Assembly (NCBI GenBank): GCA_017523325.1
Contig: JAFWWO010000049.1
Coordinates: forward strand, 1-33,671
DNA length: 33,671 nt
Reading direction: 5' to 3'
Origin: Anaerotignum sp.
Lineage (GTDB): Bacteria; Bacillota; Clostridia; Lachnospirales; Anaerotignaceae
Positions 23,191 through 33,000 of this stretch are shown here, piece by piece; the first letter of the stretch is position 1; the number at the start of each line of letters is the position of its first letter. The position numbers and the translations under genes were made by a program. The notes beneath the pieces are model-generated. The model ran no database searches, had not been told where the DNA came from, and was given only the letters and a program-made list of their open reading frames with translations.

Positions 23191-23222
23191 AAAACCTCCT
23201 GTAAGAGATACAGGGGGTTTTT
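23191..23222 (+). terminator. Terminator of the met operon
   Basis: AAAACCTCCTGTA at 23191-23203 pairs with TACAGGGGGTTTT at 23209-23221 (one G-U pair), five-base loop, then T. It starts 30 bases after the metQ stop. Confidence 0.9.
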
Positions 23223-23293
23223 AGCATTTTGCCTGAGGGGACGTGAGCCGATAGTTCTGATTATTTCCGGCAGTGTAAAGGAGGTTGTACTAT

Positions 23294-23494
23294 TTGCAAA
23301 AAATTTTCAATAAATTACTTTTGCTTAAAGAGAAAAGGAAGAAATTACTGATTTTCCGCCTGTTTTGCATAGGGTGGAACCCATTGGAGAGAAGCGGCGC
23401 AATTTATGCGAACTTGACAAAAGGAAAGACAGCAGATTATCCTAATAAATGTAAGGGCATACGGTTTGGGTTTGATGGCGGTAAAGGACGCTGA
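23294..23494 (+). CDS. Possible 66-residue ORF with TTG start
   Basis: A strong AAGGAGG at 23279-23285 lies eight bases before a TTG that opens a frame of 66 codons. The product would be basic at first (LQKIFNKLLLLKEKRKKLL) and then Gly- and Lys-rich, and matches nothing I know. Its second half contains the promoter of the next gene. It may be a decayed gene, a small peptide or chance; the good ribosome binding site without any other start is the only support. Confidence 0.2.
   Translation: MQKIFNKLLLLKEKRKKLLIFRLFCIGWNPLERSGAIYANLTKGKTADYPNKCKGIRFGFDGGKGR
23414..23443 (+). promoter_or_regulatory. Promoter of the cohesin gene cluster
   Basis: A perfect TTGACA at 23414-23419 and TATCCT at 23438-23443 with an 18-base spacer. 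It leaves a leader of about 185 bases before the first LRR-cohesin-dockerin gene. Confidence 0.65.
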
Positions 23495-23508
23495 ATTTTT
23501 TGCATATA

Positions 23509-23586
23509 AAGTTAGCGGAAGATAACCGAAAACTTCAAATGAGCCGTATTTTTTTGTCCGATAAGTTAGCGAAAGCTAATCAGAAA
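23509..23586 (+). repeat. Tandem GNRA hairpins in the leader
   Basis: Two related units 54 bases apart begin AAGTTAGCG. The first (23511-23526) folds as GTTAGC, loop GGAA, GATAAC with one mismatch. The second (23565-23580) folds as GTTAGC, loop GAAA, GCTAAT. Both have a GNRA tetraloop and both are followed by AAAA. They lie in the transcribed leader of the cohesin cluster. I cannot match them to a known riboswitch. Confidence 0.5.
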
Positions 23587-23634
23587 AATATATTGCCCGC
23601 ACAGAGGCAATCCGATGAAAAGGAGGGTGACGAT

Positions 23635-25305
23635 ATGTCAAATTTTATGGAGCGTTTCCTATCTAAAGCACAAGGGGCGTTGATTGCATTGTTTTTTGCA
23701 AGTTGTTTTTGCGTGTTGTTTGCAGGCAGTGCATTTGCTGCTACCACAGAGGTAGACGGATTCACGGTAGACCGCAGTTACAGCTATGGCAGTTATACGG
23801 TGAAGGTAACAAAATATAATGCCGTGGGCAGTGCTGTGGCGACGGATATTACCTTGCCGGTAAAGGCGAAATTTAATGACACGGAATATACTGTGGAAAA
23901 GGTTGCTGTTTCTTTTACGGAGGAACAGAAAAATAAAATCAAAAGTGTGACGATTCCGGAGGGTTATACAGAAATAGATACCGGTGCATTTAAGGGCATG
24001 ACTGCTTTGGAAACGGTGAACATTCCTGCTACCATGACGGCAATTAGCAGTAATGCATTTGAGGGCTGTACGGCACTGAAGGCTGTGAATTTTGCAGAGG
24101 GCGGCAGTCGGTTGCAGATAAATATGAATGCATTTAATGGCTGTACGGCTTTGGAAGAGATTCATTTACCTGCACATTTTACCGGAGTTGGCAATTACCG
24201 CAATCCGTTTAGAAACTGCTCTGCATTGCAGACCATTACTGTAAATGAGGAAAATACAAAATTTTTCACGGCAGAGAATGCACTTTACATGAAAGATGGC
24301 GAAAGTGCAGTATTGATTGCATATCCGGCAGGTGTAGCAGCAACTGATTTCACTGTTCCGGAAACGGCGAACGGATTGCCTGTAACAACAATCGGAGCCT
24401 TTACTTTCAGCGGAAGCAAAAACCTGAATAAGGTGGTTTTCTCCAAGAACGTGATAGAGCTGAAAGGGTTTGGTTTCTATGAAAATTGCGAGAACATCAA
24501 AGAGATTGTATTGCTGGCGGAAGAATTGACGCTTGGTAATTATGATTTTGACGGACTGGCCGATGATTTAACCATTACAGTGGTGAATGAAGCAGTAAAA
24601 GCGGCTGTTTTGGAGAAAAAGTCGGACGCAGATGTGGTGGTTGATGAAAATGCGGGCAGCAATACACCTGTGACAGATACAGTGGAAGCGGTACTGTCTT
24701 TGGGGGATACGCCTGTTTTTGCGGAAGAAAACAGCAATATCACTTATACCTTGTATTTGGATCAGGCAAAAAATGTCAATGCCTTAAAGTTTGAGATGGA
24801 ATTTAATGCGGAACAGGTGGAAAAAAGCGAAATATTGCCGTTGGGAGAGTTGAACCTGTTGAAATCCGAGTGGACGGAAAAAAACGGCAAGCTGATTTTG
24901 ACTGCTGTATTGGGCACATTGGGAGAAAATACGGGATTCAGCATTGCGGAAAAAACAGCGATTGCTTCTGTTTCTGTGAAAGTACAAGACGGTGTAACCG
25001 GTGATGTGACGGCAACCCTTTCCGATGCGGCGGCAGCGGCAGGTATTACAGATGCGGAAAATCCGGCGGTGGACGGGAAAGCAGACATCAATCCGCAGGC
25101 GGCAACGGCAACATATACCATTATCAGCTTTGACATCAATGGTGATGGTGGAATTTCGTTGGCTGATGTGGCAGAAGCTCAGAGATATTATCGGATTGCT
25201 TCGGATAGTGCGGACTGGAGTGCGGCAAAGGTTGCCGATGTGAATCGGGATAACATTGTCAATCTGGAAGATCTTGTATTATTGTTGGCACAGATTGCGT
25301 TTTGA
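23635..25305 (+). CDS. Exported LRR_5 - cohesin-like - dockerin protein
   Basis: A 556-residue exported protein. The signal peptide ends near residue 35 (GSAFAA). Residues about 90-330 hold BspA-type leucine-rich repeats (LRR_5): IPEGYTEIDTGAFKGMTAL, IPATMTAISSNAFEGCTAL and similar. Residues 350-490 look like a cohesin: EAVLSLGDTPVFAEENSNI, NALKFEMEFNAEQVEKSEI, TAIASVSVKV. Residues 500-556 are a type I dockerin with two calcium loops, DINGDGGISLAD and DVNRDNIVNLED. Cohesin and dockerin bind each other in cellulosomes, so a protein with both can link in a chain. I chose ATG 23635 because AAGGAGGGTGA precedes it and the signal peptide starts there. It is the first gene of a five-gene cluster. 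Confidence 0.82.
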   Translation: MSNFMERFLSKAQGALIALFFASCFCVLFAGSAFAATTEVDGFTVDRSYSYGSYTVKVTKYNAVGSAVATDITLPVKAKFNDTEYTVEKVAVSFTEEQKNKIKSVTIPEGYTEIDTGAFKGMTALETVNIPATMTAISSNAFEGCTALKAVNFAEGGSRLQINMNAFNGCTALEEIHLPAHFTGVGNYRNPFRNCSALQTITVNEENTKFFTAENALYMKDGESAVLIAYPAGVAATDFTVPETANGLPVTTIGAFTFSGSKNLNKVVFSKNVIELKGFGFYENCENIKEIVLLAEELTLGNYDFDGLADDLTITVVNEAVKAAVLEKKSDADVVVDENAGSNTPVTDTVEAVLSLGDTPVFAEENSNITYTLYLDQAKNVNALKFEMEFNAEQVEKSEILPLGELNLLKSEWTEKNGKLILTAVLGTLGENTGFSIAEKTAIASVSVKVQDGVTGDVTATLSDAAAAAGITDAENPAVDGKADINPQAATATYTIISFDINGDGGISLADVAEAQRYYRIASDSADWSAAKVADVNRDNIVNLEDLVLLLAQIAF

Positions 25306-25340
25306 TGAGTGCGGATTTCATTTGAAAAGAAATGCCAAGA

Positions 25341-25370
25341 AAGACCTTTGCCTGTTTGGGCAGAGGTCTT
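25341..25370 (+). other. Hairpin between the first two cohesin genes
   Basis: AAGACCTTTGCC at 25341-25352 pairs with GGCAGAGGTCTT at 25359-25370 (one G-U pair), six-base loop. No T run follows, only ATCTGGGTTTT. It may be a leaky terminator or an RNA-stabilising or processing hairpin that lowers expression of the later genes. Confidence 0.55.
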
Positions 25371-25423
25371 ATCTGGGTTTTCGAGAGAAAGTTTAGCAAA
25401 AAAATGAGAGAGGAGGAGGGTAT

Positions 25424-26152
25424 ATGTCTGCATATTTAGCAGGACAAAAAAGAAGGCTGTGGGCGATGGTTGTTTGGGTAGCAATATTTTGCGTGCTTTG
25501 TCCACAGGCGGTAAAGGCGGACGATTCGGTGAAAGCAGAAGTTTCTTTGCAAGAAACAGTATTGCTTTCTCCTGCCGAGGATGTATTGACCTATACGGTA
25601 TGTATCGACAACGCTGTTTGTCTGACGGCTTTATGGGTAGAAATGGAGTTTGAAAGCAGTCAGGTGGAAAAAGGGAATATCCTGAGCCAAAGCCCTTTCG
25701 CAATATCCCACAGTGTATGGAAAAAAGAGGGGGACACGTTGAAATTACAGGCATATTTCGGTATCGACGGTGCAGGACAGGGATATACGGCAACAACACC
25801 AATGCCGTTGGCAACCATTTCAGTGCCGTTGGTGGATAAAGCTGCCGAAACAGTGGCGGTAAAGCTGACGAAAGCCGTTTGTGCGGGAATTCCTGCCAAT
25901 GGCGGAAAGGCTGTTGACGGCATTGTGAAAATCGGCAAAGATACGGCAGTTTATGTGAAAGATGATGCGATTTCTTATGATATAAACGGCGATGGAACGG
26001 TCAATCAGTTGGATATTACAGAGGCACAGAAGTATTATCAGGCAACGAAAGACAGTGCAAATTGGGAAACAGCCCGAATTGCCGATGTAGATCGCAGTGG
26101 CGTAGTGGATATTCAGGATTTGATTACGATCTTTCTGCATTTGGAAATCTAA
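25424..26152 (+). CDS. Exported cohesin-like - dockerin protein
   Basis: A 242-residue exported protein made almost only of two binding modules. The signal peptide ends near residue 32 (QAVKA). Residues 36-170 resemble the cohesin of the previous gene: VSLQETVLLSPAEDVLTYTV, ALWVEMEFESSQVEKGNI, PLATISVPLV. Residues 186-242 are a dockerin with calcium loops DINGDGTVNQLD and DVDRSGVVDIQD. It has no adhesin or enzyme part, so it could be a pure linker or adaptor between other members. AGGAGGAGGG precedes the ATG. The following gene starts 30 bases on, in the same direction. A cohesin that binds its own dockerin inside one molecule is an alternative. Confidence 0.8.
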   Translation: MSAYLAGQKRRLWAMVVWVAIFCVLCPQAVKADDSVKAEVSLQETVLLSPAEDVLTYTVCIDNAVCLTALWVEMEFESSQVEKGNILSQSPFAISHSVWKKEGDTLKLQAYFGIDGAGQGYTATTPMPLATISVPLVDKAAETVAVKLTKAVCAGIPANGGKAVDGIVKIGKDTAVYVKDDAISYDINGDGTVNQLDITEAQKYYQATKDSANWETARIADVDRSGVVDIQDLITIFLHLEI

Positions 26153-26182
26153 TGGTCTATGAAAAAAGGAGTGGTGAAGCAA

Positions 26183-28654
26183 ATGAAAAGAATGAAAAAA
26201 TTTACCGCAATGGTACTGAGTCTGGTGTTGGTGTTGGCGGTTGCACCGATGGCATGGGCGGCGAATCCGTTGCCGGGTGCTAATATAAAAGATGGTGTTT
26301 TGATAGGGTATTACGGCGAAGGAGGCGATATTGTCATTCCCAACAGCGTAACGATGATTGCCGGCGATGCATTCAAGGGAAATGAGGATATTACCGGTGT
26401 GACGATTCCCGGCAGTGTTTCTATGATAGGATACAGTGCTTTTGAAAATTGCTTGAATTTGGAACGGATTATTTTTTCCGATCCTACGGATGGTGCGGAA
26501 ATGATTATTCGTGTCAATGCTTTTCGGAATTGCCCCAAATTGACAGAATGTGAAATTCCGGCTGTTGCCACTTATGTGACGGCAAATGTGTTTAAGGGCT
26601 GTACTTCTATGGAAGAAATCAAAGTACATCCTGAAAATCCTTATTATGTGACCGATGAGGAAGGAGTTTTGTTTGGACCTTGGGTTAATGAGGGCGAACC
26701 GCAGTACGGCGATACCGATGATTGGGCGGTAACAGCTTATCCTAGCGGAAAAAGCGGCACTTATACCATTCCTAAACAAGTAGGGCCCAACGGCAAATTC
26801 AAAGTCGGTCGTATTTGGGCAGGTGCTTTTGAAGGTGCAAAGGGTTTGAAAGAGGTGGAAATTCAGGATAATATTAAAATAGTCGGAGGTCACGCCTTTT
26901 CTGATTCCGGTTTAACAAAGCTGTATATTCCCGAAACGGTAGAACGGGTGGATACGGCAGTTTTCCAAAATTGCGAGGATTTGACAGAGGTATCTCTGCC
27001 TTCTTGTATGACAGAATTGGGTATGCATCTTTTCTTGAATTGCACTGCTTTGCAGCGGATTGATTTTTCTCGTTGTCAAAATTTGACCCAGTTGGGGCTT
27101 GAGGCATTTATGGGCTGCGACAGTATTACAAATTTTGTCATTCCTCCTACGGTCAGAACCATTGGCAGTATGGATATGGACGGCATGAAAAATCTGGCGC
27201 GGGTATATATTCCCGCCGGAGTGACCAATTTTCCGGTAGATGATATTGGTGCCTATAATTTTATGGATGATGCGGCGACGGACTTGCAGGTATATGTTGT
27301 GGAAGGGTCTACCGGTGCAAAATGGGCGCAGTTGCGTGCGGAAGAATTGGATTTGAATGTGACGGTTGTGCCGGCGGGAACAAACCCCGAAACACTGGAC
27401 ATTGGTAAATTCAATTTGGCTGATTTGCAGCATAAAGTGAAACTGGCAGGCAGCTTCAAATTTGGCAGCAGTTTGGACGTAAAAGAATTGACATCGGGCA
27501 GCGAATATGCAAAATTTCAGGCGGCTAATGCGGAAAACGGCATGATGCGTGTTTATGAGGTACGCGTTTTGCCCGGCGGGAATGTACTCCCCGATGATTT
27601 GACCATCAGTTTCGCCAGAGGAGAATTCAGCAAAAATGTGCAGATGGCACAGATTGTAAACGGAAGTGTGCGTAATTGTGAAGCGGAAGTGACCGGTTCA
27701 ACCGTCAGTGCGGACGTTTCCGAATTAGGGTATTTTGCATTGATGGACAGCTCTGTTCAGCCGGGACCGCAGGTAGAAACAGCGGTTACGGAGGTGCGTC
27801 TGAATAAAACGGCGGAAACTGTGGAAGCAGGAAAAAAAGTGCAGTTGACAGCAACAGTTCTGCCGACAACGGCAATGAATAAGGTTTTGGAATGGAAAAG
27901 CAGCAATGAACGAATTGCAACGGTAGACAGAAAAGGTGTTGTAACCGGTGTGGCGGAAGGTACGGCTGTGATTACGGCGACTGCACATAACGGTGTCAGC
28001 AATTTTTGTACTGTGACAGTGCGGGGTGGCGATACGCCTGTTGTTCCCGGTGACGATGTGAAAGCTGCGGCAGCATTAAAAGCGGAAACACAGGCAGGCG
28101 CGGATGGAAAAGCGGCATTCCGCTTGGAATTGCAGGCGGCAGAAAATATTGCCACGGTGCAGGTGACTTTCCAAACTTCCACTTCCGATGTGGTGCTGCA
28201 AGGGAAAAACGGCTTTACACCCATTGGTGCTGTGAAAGGGAAAACAGAAAACGGCATATATACCGGAACGGCGATTTTAGGATATTTGTCTGCCGACGGT
28301 GCATTGTTCCAAGCGACAGAAAGCACGGCGATTGCTTCTGTTTTGGTAAATGCCGAAAACCCCACTTTGAAAATTACGGAACTCAAAATTGCAGGCTGGG
28401 GCAGTGATAAACAGGAAAAATACGGTATTCTTTCCGGCATCAATCCCGATGAAGCGACCTTTATCGGAGGCAATCCTTATGATGTCAATCGGGACGGGAA
28501 AGTAGATCAGCTCGATGTTACGAAAGCCATCGGTTTTTATCAAGTTACTTCCGCCTCTGCACATTGGGAAACGGCAAAATTATGTGATGTGAACGGGGAT
28601 AATATGGTAAACATAAATGACTTCGTTTTGATTTGGTTAAACTTTACAGAATAA
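26183..28654 (+). CDS. Exported LRR_5 - Big_2 - cohesin-like - dockerin protein
   Basis: An 823-residue exported protein. The signal peptide ends at AWAA near residue 27. BspA-type LRR_5 repeats fill about residues 30-400 (IPNSVTMIAGDAFKGNEDI, IPGSVSMIGYSAFENCLNL, IPETVERVDTAVFQNCEDL). A stretch at about 420-525 is not assigned. A Big_2 Ig-like domain follows at 534-615 (VRLNKTAETVEAGKKVQL, SSNERIATVDRKGVVTGV). A second-type cohesin follows at 624-760 (VVLQGKNGFTPIG, AILGYLSADG, STAIASVLV). The dockerin at 767-823 has loops DVNRDGKVDQLD and DVNGDNMVNIND. I chose ATG 26183 because GGTGA sits five bases before it within AGGAGTGGTGA; ATG 26159 is possible. LRR_5 proteins often bind host or neighbour surfaces; this is family knowledge, not proof here. 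Confidence 0.82.
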   Translation: MKRMKKFTAMVLSLVLVLAVAPMAWAANPLPGANIKDGVLIGYYGEGGDIVIPNSVTMIAGDAFKGNEDITGVTIPGSVSMIGYSAFENCLNLERIIFSDPTDGAEMIIRVNAFRNCPKLTECEIPAVATYVTANVFKGCTSMEEIKVHPENPYYVTDEEGVLFGPWVNEGEPQYGDTDDWAVTAYPSGKSGTYTIPKQVGPNGKFKVGRIWAGAFEGAKGLKEVEIQDNIKIVGGHAFSDSGLTKLYIPETVERVDTAVFQNCEDLTEVSLPSCMTELGMHLFLNCTALQRIDFSRCQNLTQLGLEAFMGCDSITNFVIPPTVRTIGSMDMDGMKNLARVYIPAGVTNFPVDDIGAYNFMDDAATDLQVYVVEGSTGAKWAQLRAEELDLNVTVVPAGTNPETLDIGKFNLADLQHKVKLAGSFKFGSSLDVKELTSGSEYAKFQAANAENGMMRVYEVRVLPGGNVLPDDLTISFARGEFSKNVQMAQIVNGSVRNCEAEVTGSTVSADVSELGYFALMDSSVQPGPQVETAVTEVRLNKTAETVEAGKKVQLTATVLPTTAMNKVLEWKSSNERIATVDRKGVVTGVAEGTAVITATAHNGVSNFCTVTVRGGDTPVVPGDDVKAAAALKAETQAGADGKAAFRLELQAAENIATVQVTFQTSTSDVVLQGKNGFTPIGAVKGKTENGIYTGTAILGYLSADGALFQATESTAIASVLVNAENPTLKITELKIAGWGSDKQEKYGILSGINPDEATFIGGNPYDVNRDGKVDQLDVTKAIGFYQVTSASAHWETAKLCDVNGDNMVNINDFVLIWLNFTE

Positions 28655-28678
28655 ATATAGGAGCATGGTGAAGAAACG

Positions 28679-30088
28679 ATGAAAAGATTTTGCAGAATAA
28701 CGGCGTTTTGCATGGCTATGACGATTTCTTTCGGCAGTACGGCTATGGCGTCGACAATTACCCCTTCGGTAACAGCCGTCACATTGGAAGCGAGAGAAAC
28801 CGAAGTGTCTTTCGATGTCATCTTGCAGGCGGACAGCCCTTTTGCGGGGGCAGAGTTTGCCTTAAAGCCCTCCGATGACGATGTGAAAATTGATGTGGAA
28901 AACGGGATTCAATTTTTATCGGATGTTTCCGGTTATGGCACGGCAAAAGCGGAGCGTGACGGAGCGGTGTATTTTGGCTTTTTTGGAGGAAGCAACCAGT
29001 TTCCGGCAAAAACCTATCGGGTTGCTCGTGTGACTTATAATTATCGGGGGAATGAGAGCAGAACAATCCATTTGATAGAATCCAGTATCGTTACGATAAA
29101 TGATGATGGAAAAACCACAACTGCGGATACGACATCTTCGCCCTTTACGGTCAGTATTTCCCGTAAAAGCAACGACGGTGGCGGCAGTGGCGGCAGTGGA
29201 GGCGGTGGCGGCGGCGGAAAAACCGATACCGGCACAAACGATACGGCGGTGCAAGCGGTTATCGATTTGATTAAAGCCATCGGAAAAGTAACGGAAAACA
29301 GCAAGCCTGCCATTGAAACAGCAAGAGAAGCTTATGATAAATTGACTGCATCGCAGAAGGCAAATGTAACCAATTATAAGGATTTGGAGGCTGCGGAAAA
29401 AGCACTTGCGGCACTTTTACAAAAAGATGCGGAGGATATAGATGAAGAGAAAAAAGAAAATGATGCACCGACTCCGACAGGAGAAAAACAATTTCGTGAT
29501 GTGAAAACGACGGATTGGTTTTATAGTGCGGTGCAGTATGTTGTTTCCAAAGGATTGATGTACGGCACGGACGAAGCAATTTTTGAACCGCAGACAAAAC
29601 TGAATCGTGGCATGCTGACAACAATTCTTTATCGTATGGAAGGCAGTCCGAAAGTCAATGCGGTGAATCCGTTTACAGATGTGGCGGCAGGGAAGTGGTA
29701 TACCGATGCCATTGTTTGGGCCAATGCCAATGATGTGGTCAGTGGCTACGGAGATGGAATGTTCGGCCCGACCGATGATATTACACGAGAACAAATGGCG
29801 TTGATGATTATGCGGTATTGTGCCTATAAAGGCATGAATACACAGGCAAGAGGTTCACTGGAGACATATACGGACAAAAACAAGGTGAGTACTTGGGCGG
29901 AAACTGCAGTGAAATGGGCGATTGCCGAAAAATTGATTACGGGGCGTACCGAAACGACACTGGAGCCTCGGCAGACGGCAACACGTGCCGAAGCGGCATC
30001 TATATTGATGCGGTTTGACCAAAATATAAGGAGCAGTCGATTGATGGAGATGGTAGAGAATGAAACGAATGAAAATAAAGCGGAATAA
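28679..30088 (+). CDS. Surface anchor: cohesin-like - Gly linker - three SLH domains
   Basis: A 469-residue exported protein. The signal peptide ends near residue 24 (TAMAS). Residues 26-161 resemble a cohesin (VTLEARETEVSFDVILQAD, GAEFALKPSDDDVKI, TYRVARVTYNYRG). A Gly-rich linker occupies 167-180. A short helical segment (about 187-250) ends with AYDKLTASQKANVTNY. Three SLH repeats follow at about 271-320, 331-380 and 393-445 (FRDVKTTDWFYSAVQYVVSKGL, FTDVAAGKWYTDAIVWANAN, WAETAVKWAIAEKL). SLH repeats bind pyruvylated cell-wall polymer, so this is the expected anchor for dockerin-bearing partners. It has no dockerin. It starts 24 bases after the previous stop, and the next gene begins inside its end. 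Confidence 0.85.
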   Translation: MKRFCRITAFCMAMTISFGSTAMASTITPSVTAVTLEARETEVSFDVILQADSPFAGAEFALKPSDDDVKIDVENGIQFLSDVSGYGTAKAERDGAVYFGFFGGSNQFPAKTYRVARVTYNYRGNESRTIHLIESSIVTINDDGKTTTADTTSSPFTVSISRKSNDGGGSGGSGGGGGGGKTDTGTNDTAVQAVIDLIKAIGKVTENSKPAIETAREAYDKLTASQKANVTNYKDLEAAEKALAALLQKDAEDIDEEKKENDAPTPTGEKQFRDVKTTDWFYSAVQYVVSKGLMYGTDEAIFEPQTKLNRGMLTTILYRMEGSPKVNAVNPFTDVAAGKWYTDAIVWANANDVVSGYGDGMFGPTDDITREQMALMIMRYCAYKGMNTQARGSLETYTDKNKVSTWAETAVKWAIAEKLITGRTETTLEPRQTATRAEAASILMRFDQNIRSSRLMEMVENETNENKAE

Positions 30089-33000
30089 CCGGAAAAAGGC
30101 TTTCGCATGGCTGCTTTGCATGAGTATGCTTTGTGGCACTTGTCCGGTGTCTGTTTTGGCAGACGATTCCAACGGATTGCCGCTTGCAGAGGAATCTCCC
30201 TTTGCCAAAAATACTGATGATGAGGCGGAACATACTGCCGAAACGGAACGAGTACGTATTATTATCGAATTGGAAGAACAACCCCATTTGGCACATAAGG
30301 CAAAAATAAAAACCTTTGATTCCGTGGGGGAATATATGCAGTCCAATGAGGCGAAACGACTGGAAAATGCATTGGCGGCGGAACGGCAGGGAATGATTCG
30401 CACCTTGCAGCGTACAGATTTGGACATCACAGCGGCAGATGTGAAATATGAGTATTCTGCCGTTATGAACGGCTTGGCAGTAGAAGCACAAAGCGGTGAT
30501 TTGGAGGAAATTCAGAATCTCCCCGGTGTCAAAAATGCTTTTGTGGAGGAATATCATGAACTGATGCGTCCGGTGGAAAATGTGCCGATGTTGACAGATA
30601 GTGTGGCATCTATGGGCGGCAAGGCAGTAAACGAAACGGGTTATACAGGCAAAGGCACTGTCGTTGCCGTGCTGGATACAGGCTTATCCATGGGACATGA
30701 GGCTTTTCAGGATAATATCAATATGCCAAAATATGATTTGCAGGATATTACCGAAATTCTTCAGAAGAATCGATTGACAATCGGGAAATTGGAGCCGAAA
30801 ACGGTATATCACGGAGCAAAAATCCCGTATGCTTTTGATTATGCCGGAAATGACACCAATGTTTCCGGCGGGCAATCCCACGGGACACATGTGGCAGGCA
30901 TTGTGGGAGCGAACGGCGACAGGGTCAGTGGTGTTGCACCTGATGTGCAGCTGGCAATTATGAAAGTATTTGCCGATGAAGCGGCCGGAGCAAGGGACAG
31001 TGATATTCTTGCCGCATTAGATGATGCAGTGAAGTTGGGCGTAGATGCCATCAATATGAGTTTAGGTACGGATGCGGGCTTTTCTTCCTCTATGCCGGAG
31101 GCTTACAAACGGATTGAGGAAGCGGGCATCAATTTGCTTTGTGCGGCGGGGAATGCATATAGTGCGACTTACCGCAATGCGACAGGAAATGACTTGCCTT
31201 TGGCGACCAATCCGGATAATGGCATTGTAGGTTCTCCTTCTACTTATCAAGCGGCACTTTCCGTTGCCAGTATGAATAATACAATCACCAAGGCGGCGTA
31301 TTTTACAGTAGGAACAGAAAAAATCCGTTTTAATGATAATGCGGAAGAAAATCAGCCCGGATTTGTCGATAAATTGCAGGGCAGGTCTGCCTATATTGAC
31401 TGTGGCTGCGGCGGAAAAGATGATTTTGCGGAGATTGATGCGACCGGAAAGGTGGCGTTGATAGAGCGTGCAGGGGAAGAAGATGGTGAAATTCTGACTT
31501 TTTCTCAAAAAGAACAAAACGCCGTAAATGCAGGAGCGATTGCGATGATTGTCTATGACAATGTTGAGGGCGATTTGGTGAACATGGCAACAGATTATAA
31601 AATACCGGCAATTTTTATCAGTCGGCAAAACGGCCTTTTCATGAAAATGCAGGAAGAAAAAATGCTGACGGTAGACAGTGAATATTTTGGTGATTTTCAA
31701 GACGTTTACAGTGGCAAAATGAGTGACTTTTCTTCTTGGGGAACAACGCCGGATTTGAAGTTGAAACCGGAAATCAGTGCTCCCGGCGGTCATATCTATT
31801 CTACATTGCCGGGAAACCGATATGGTAATATGAGCGGTACTTCCATGGCGGCACCCCATTTGGCAGGTGCCGGGGCGATTATGGCGGAATATATCCGTAC
31901 AGAGCGGGATGGGCTGAATTTGAGCCAAACAGAAATCAAAGACCTTGCCAATCGCCTGATGATGAGTACGGCCGTTCCTGTAAGGGATGAGCATAATATT
32001 CCCGTTTCTCCCAGAAAACAAGGTGCAGGTTTGGTAAGGCTGGATAAAGCCACGGCAACAAAGGCGTATTTGACAAACAGCAACGGCGATTTGCCGAAAG
32101 GCGAATTGGGTGAGAATGCAAATGGTGCATTTACCATGAATTTTCAAATTCGCTCTTTTGCCGATGAGAAAATCACATACCAAACAGAAGTAACTGTGTT
32201 GACGGAAAACATTGTGACGGAAAACGGTGTGGATTATATTGCACAAACCCCTCGCTTGCTGAAGGGGGATATGGTCAATGTGCAGAAGCCTGCTGTTGTG
32301 TCCGTAAATGCGGGTGACAGCCAAAACGTGCGGGTAGATTTGGCATTGACGCAAGAGGGCAAAGAAGAATTACAGCGGTCTTTCCCCAATGGTATCTATA
32401 TTGAGGGTTTTGTTACATTGACTCCTACCGATGGGAATCATGTGGTGTTATCCTATCCTTTTATGGGCTTTTATGGGGATTGGGCGGATTTGCCGATTTT
32501 TGATTCTACGATTTATGATGATGAGCCGGCAGCTGTTCATGAAACCATGCTGGGGCAGTTCAGAAATTCCGATGGCGGCGGCTATTATTTGGGACACAAT
32601 GTCTATATTGCGGAAAATACGGAATATGCTGCGGAAAAAATAGCCATCAAAGGCGGAGAAAAAGCGAAGCATGTGACGGCGGCAGTTTCCTTGTTGCGCA
32701 GTGTGGAAAGATTGCGTTTTGCGGCAACCAACGAAGAGGGAGAAACCGTTTACAGCGAAACGAAACGCAATGTTTCCAAAACATATTATGATACAGAGGG
32801 ATTTCATACCCCCATGGCGGAAAAAGGTTGGATTCCCTATGATGATTGGAACAATCCTTTGCCGGACGGGAACTATACATATACCGTTACAGGAACTATT
32901 GGCGGCAAGGAACAGCAATTTTCCCTTCCTGTCGTTATTGATTCCCAAAAGCCCGAAGTTGTGGAAAGCAAGGTTTATGGCGATAAATGGTGTGTAAAAG

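Noticed and set aside
23500..23634. N-terminal extension of the first LRR-cohesin-dockerin protein from a TTG
   Set aside because: It would put 45 residues before the signal peptide; AAGGAGGGTGA stands just before the ATG at 23635.
23450..23634. Cyclic-di-GMP or other known riboswitch in the cohesin leader
   Set aside because: I looked for the conserved words of c-di-GMP, SAM, FMN, lysine and cobalamin switches and found none.
25820..26893. Minus-strand open frame of 357 codons
   Set aside because: It is antisense to two cohesin genes, with His-, Ile- and Asn-rich shadow composition and no start signal.
31062..32354. Minus-strand open frame of 430 codons
   Set aside because: It is antisense to the S8 protease, whose catalytic motifs are unmistakable; the composition is that of a shadow frame.
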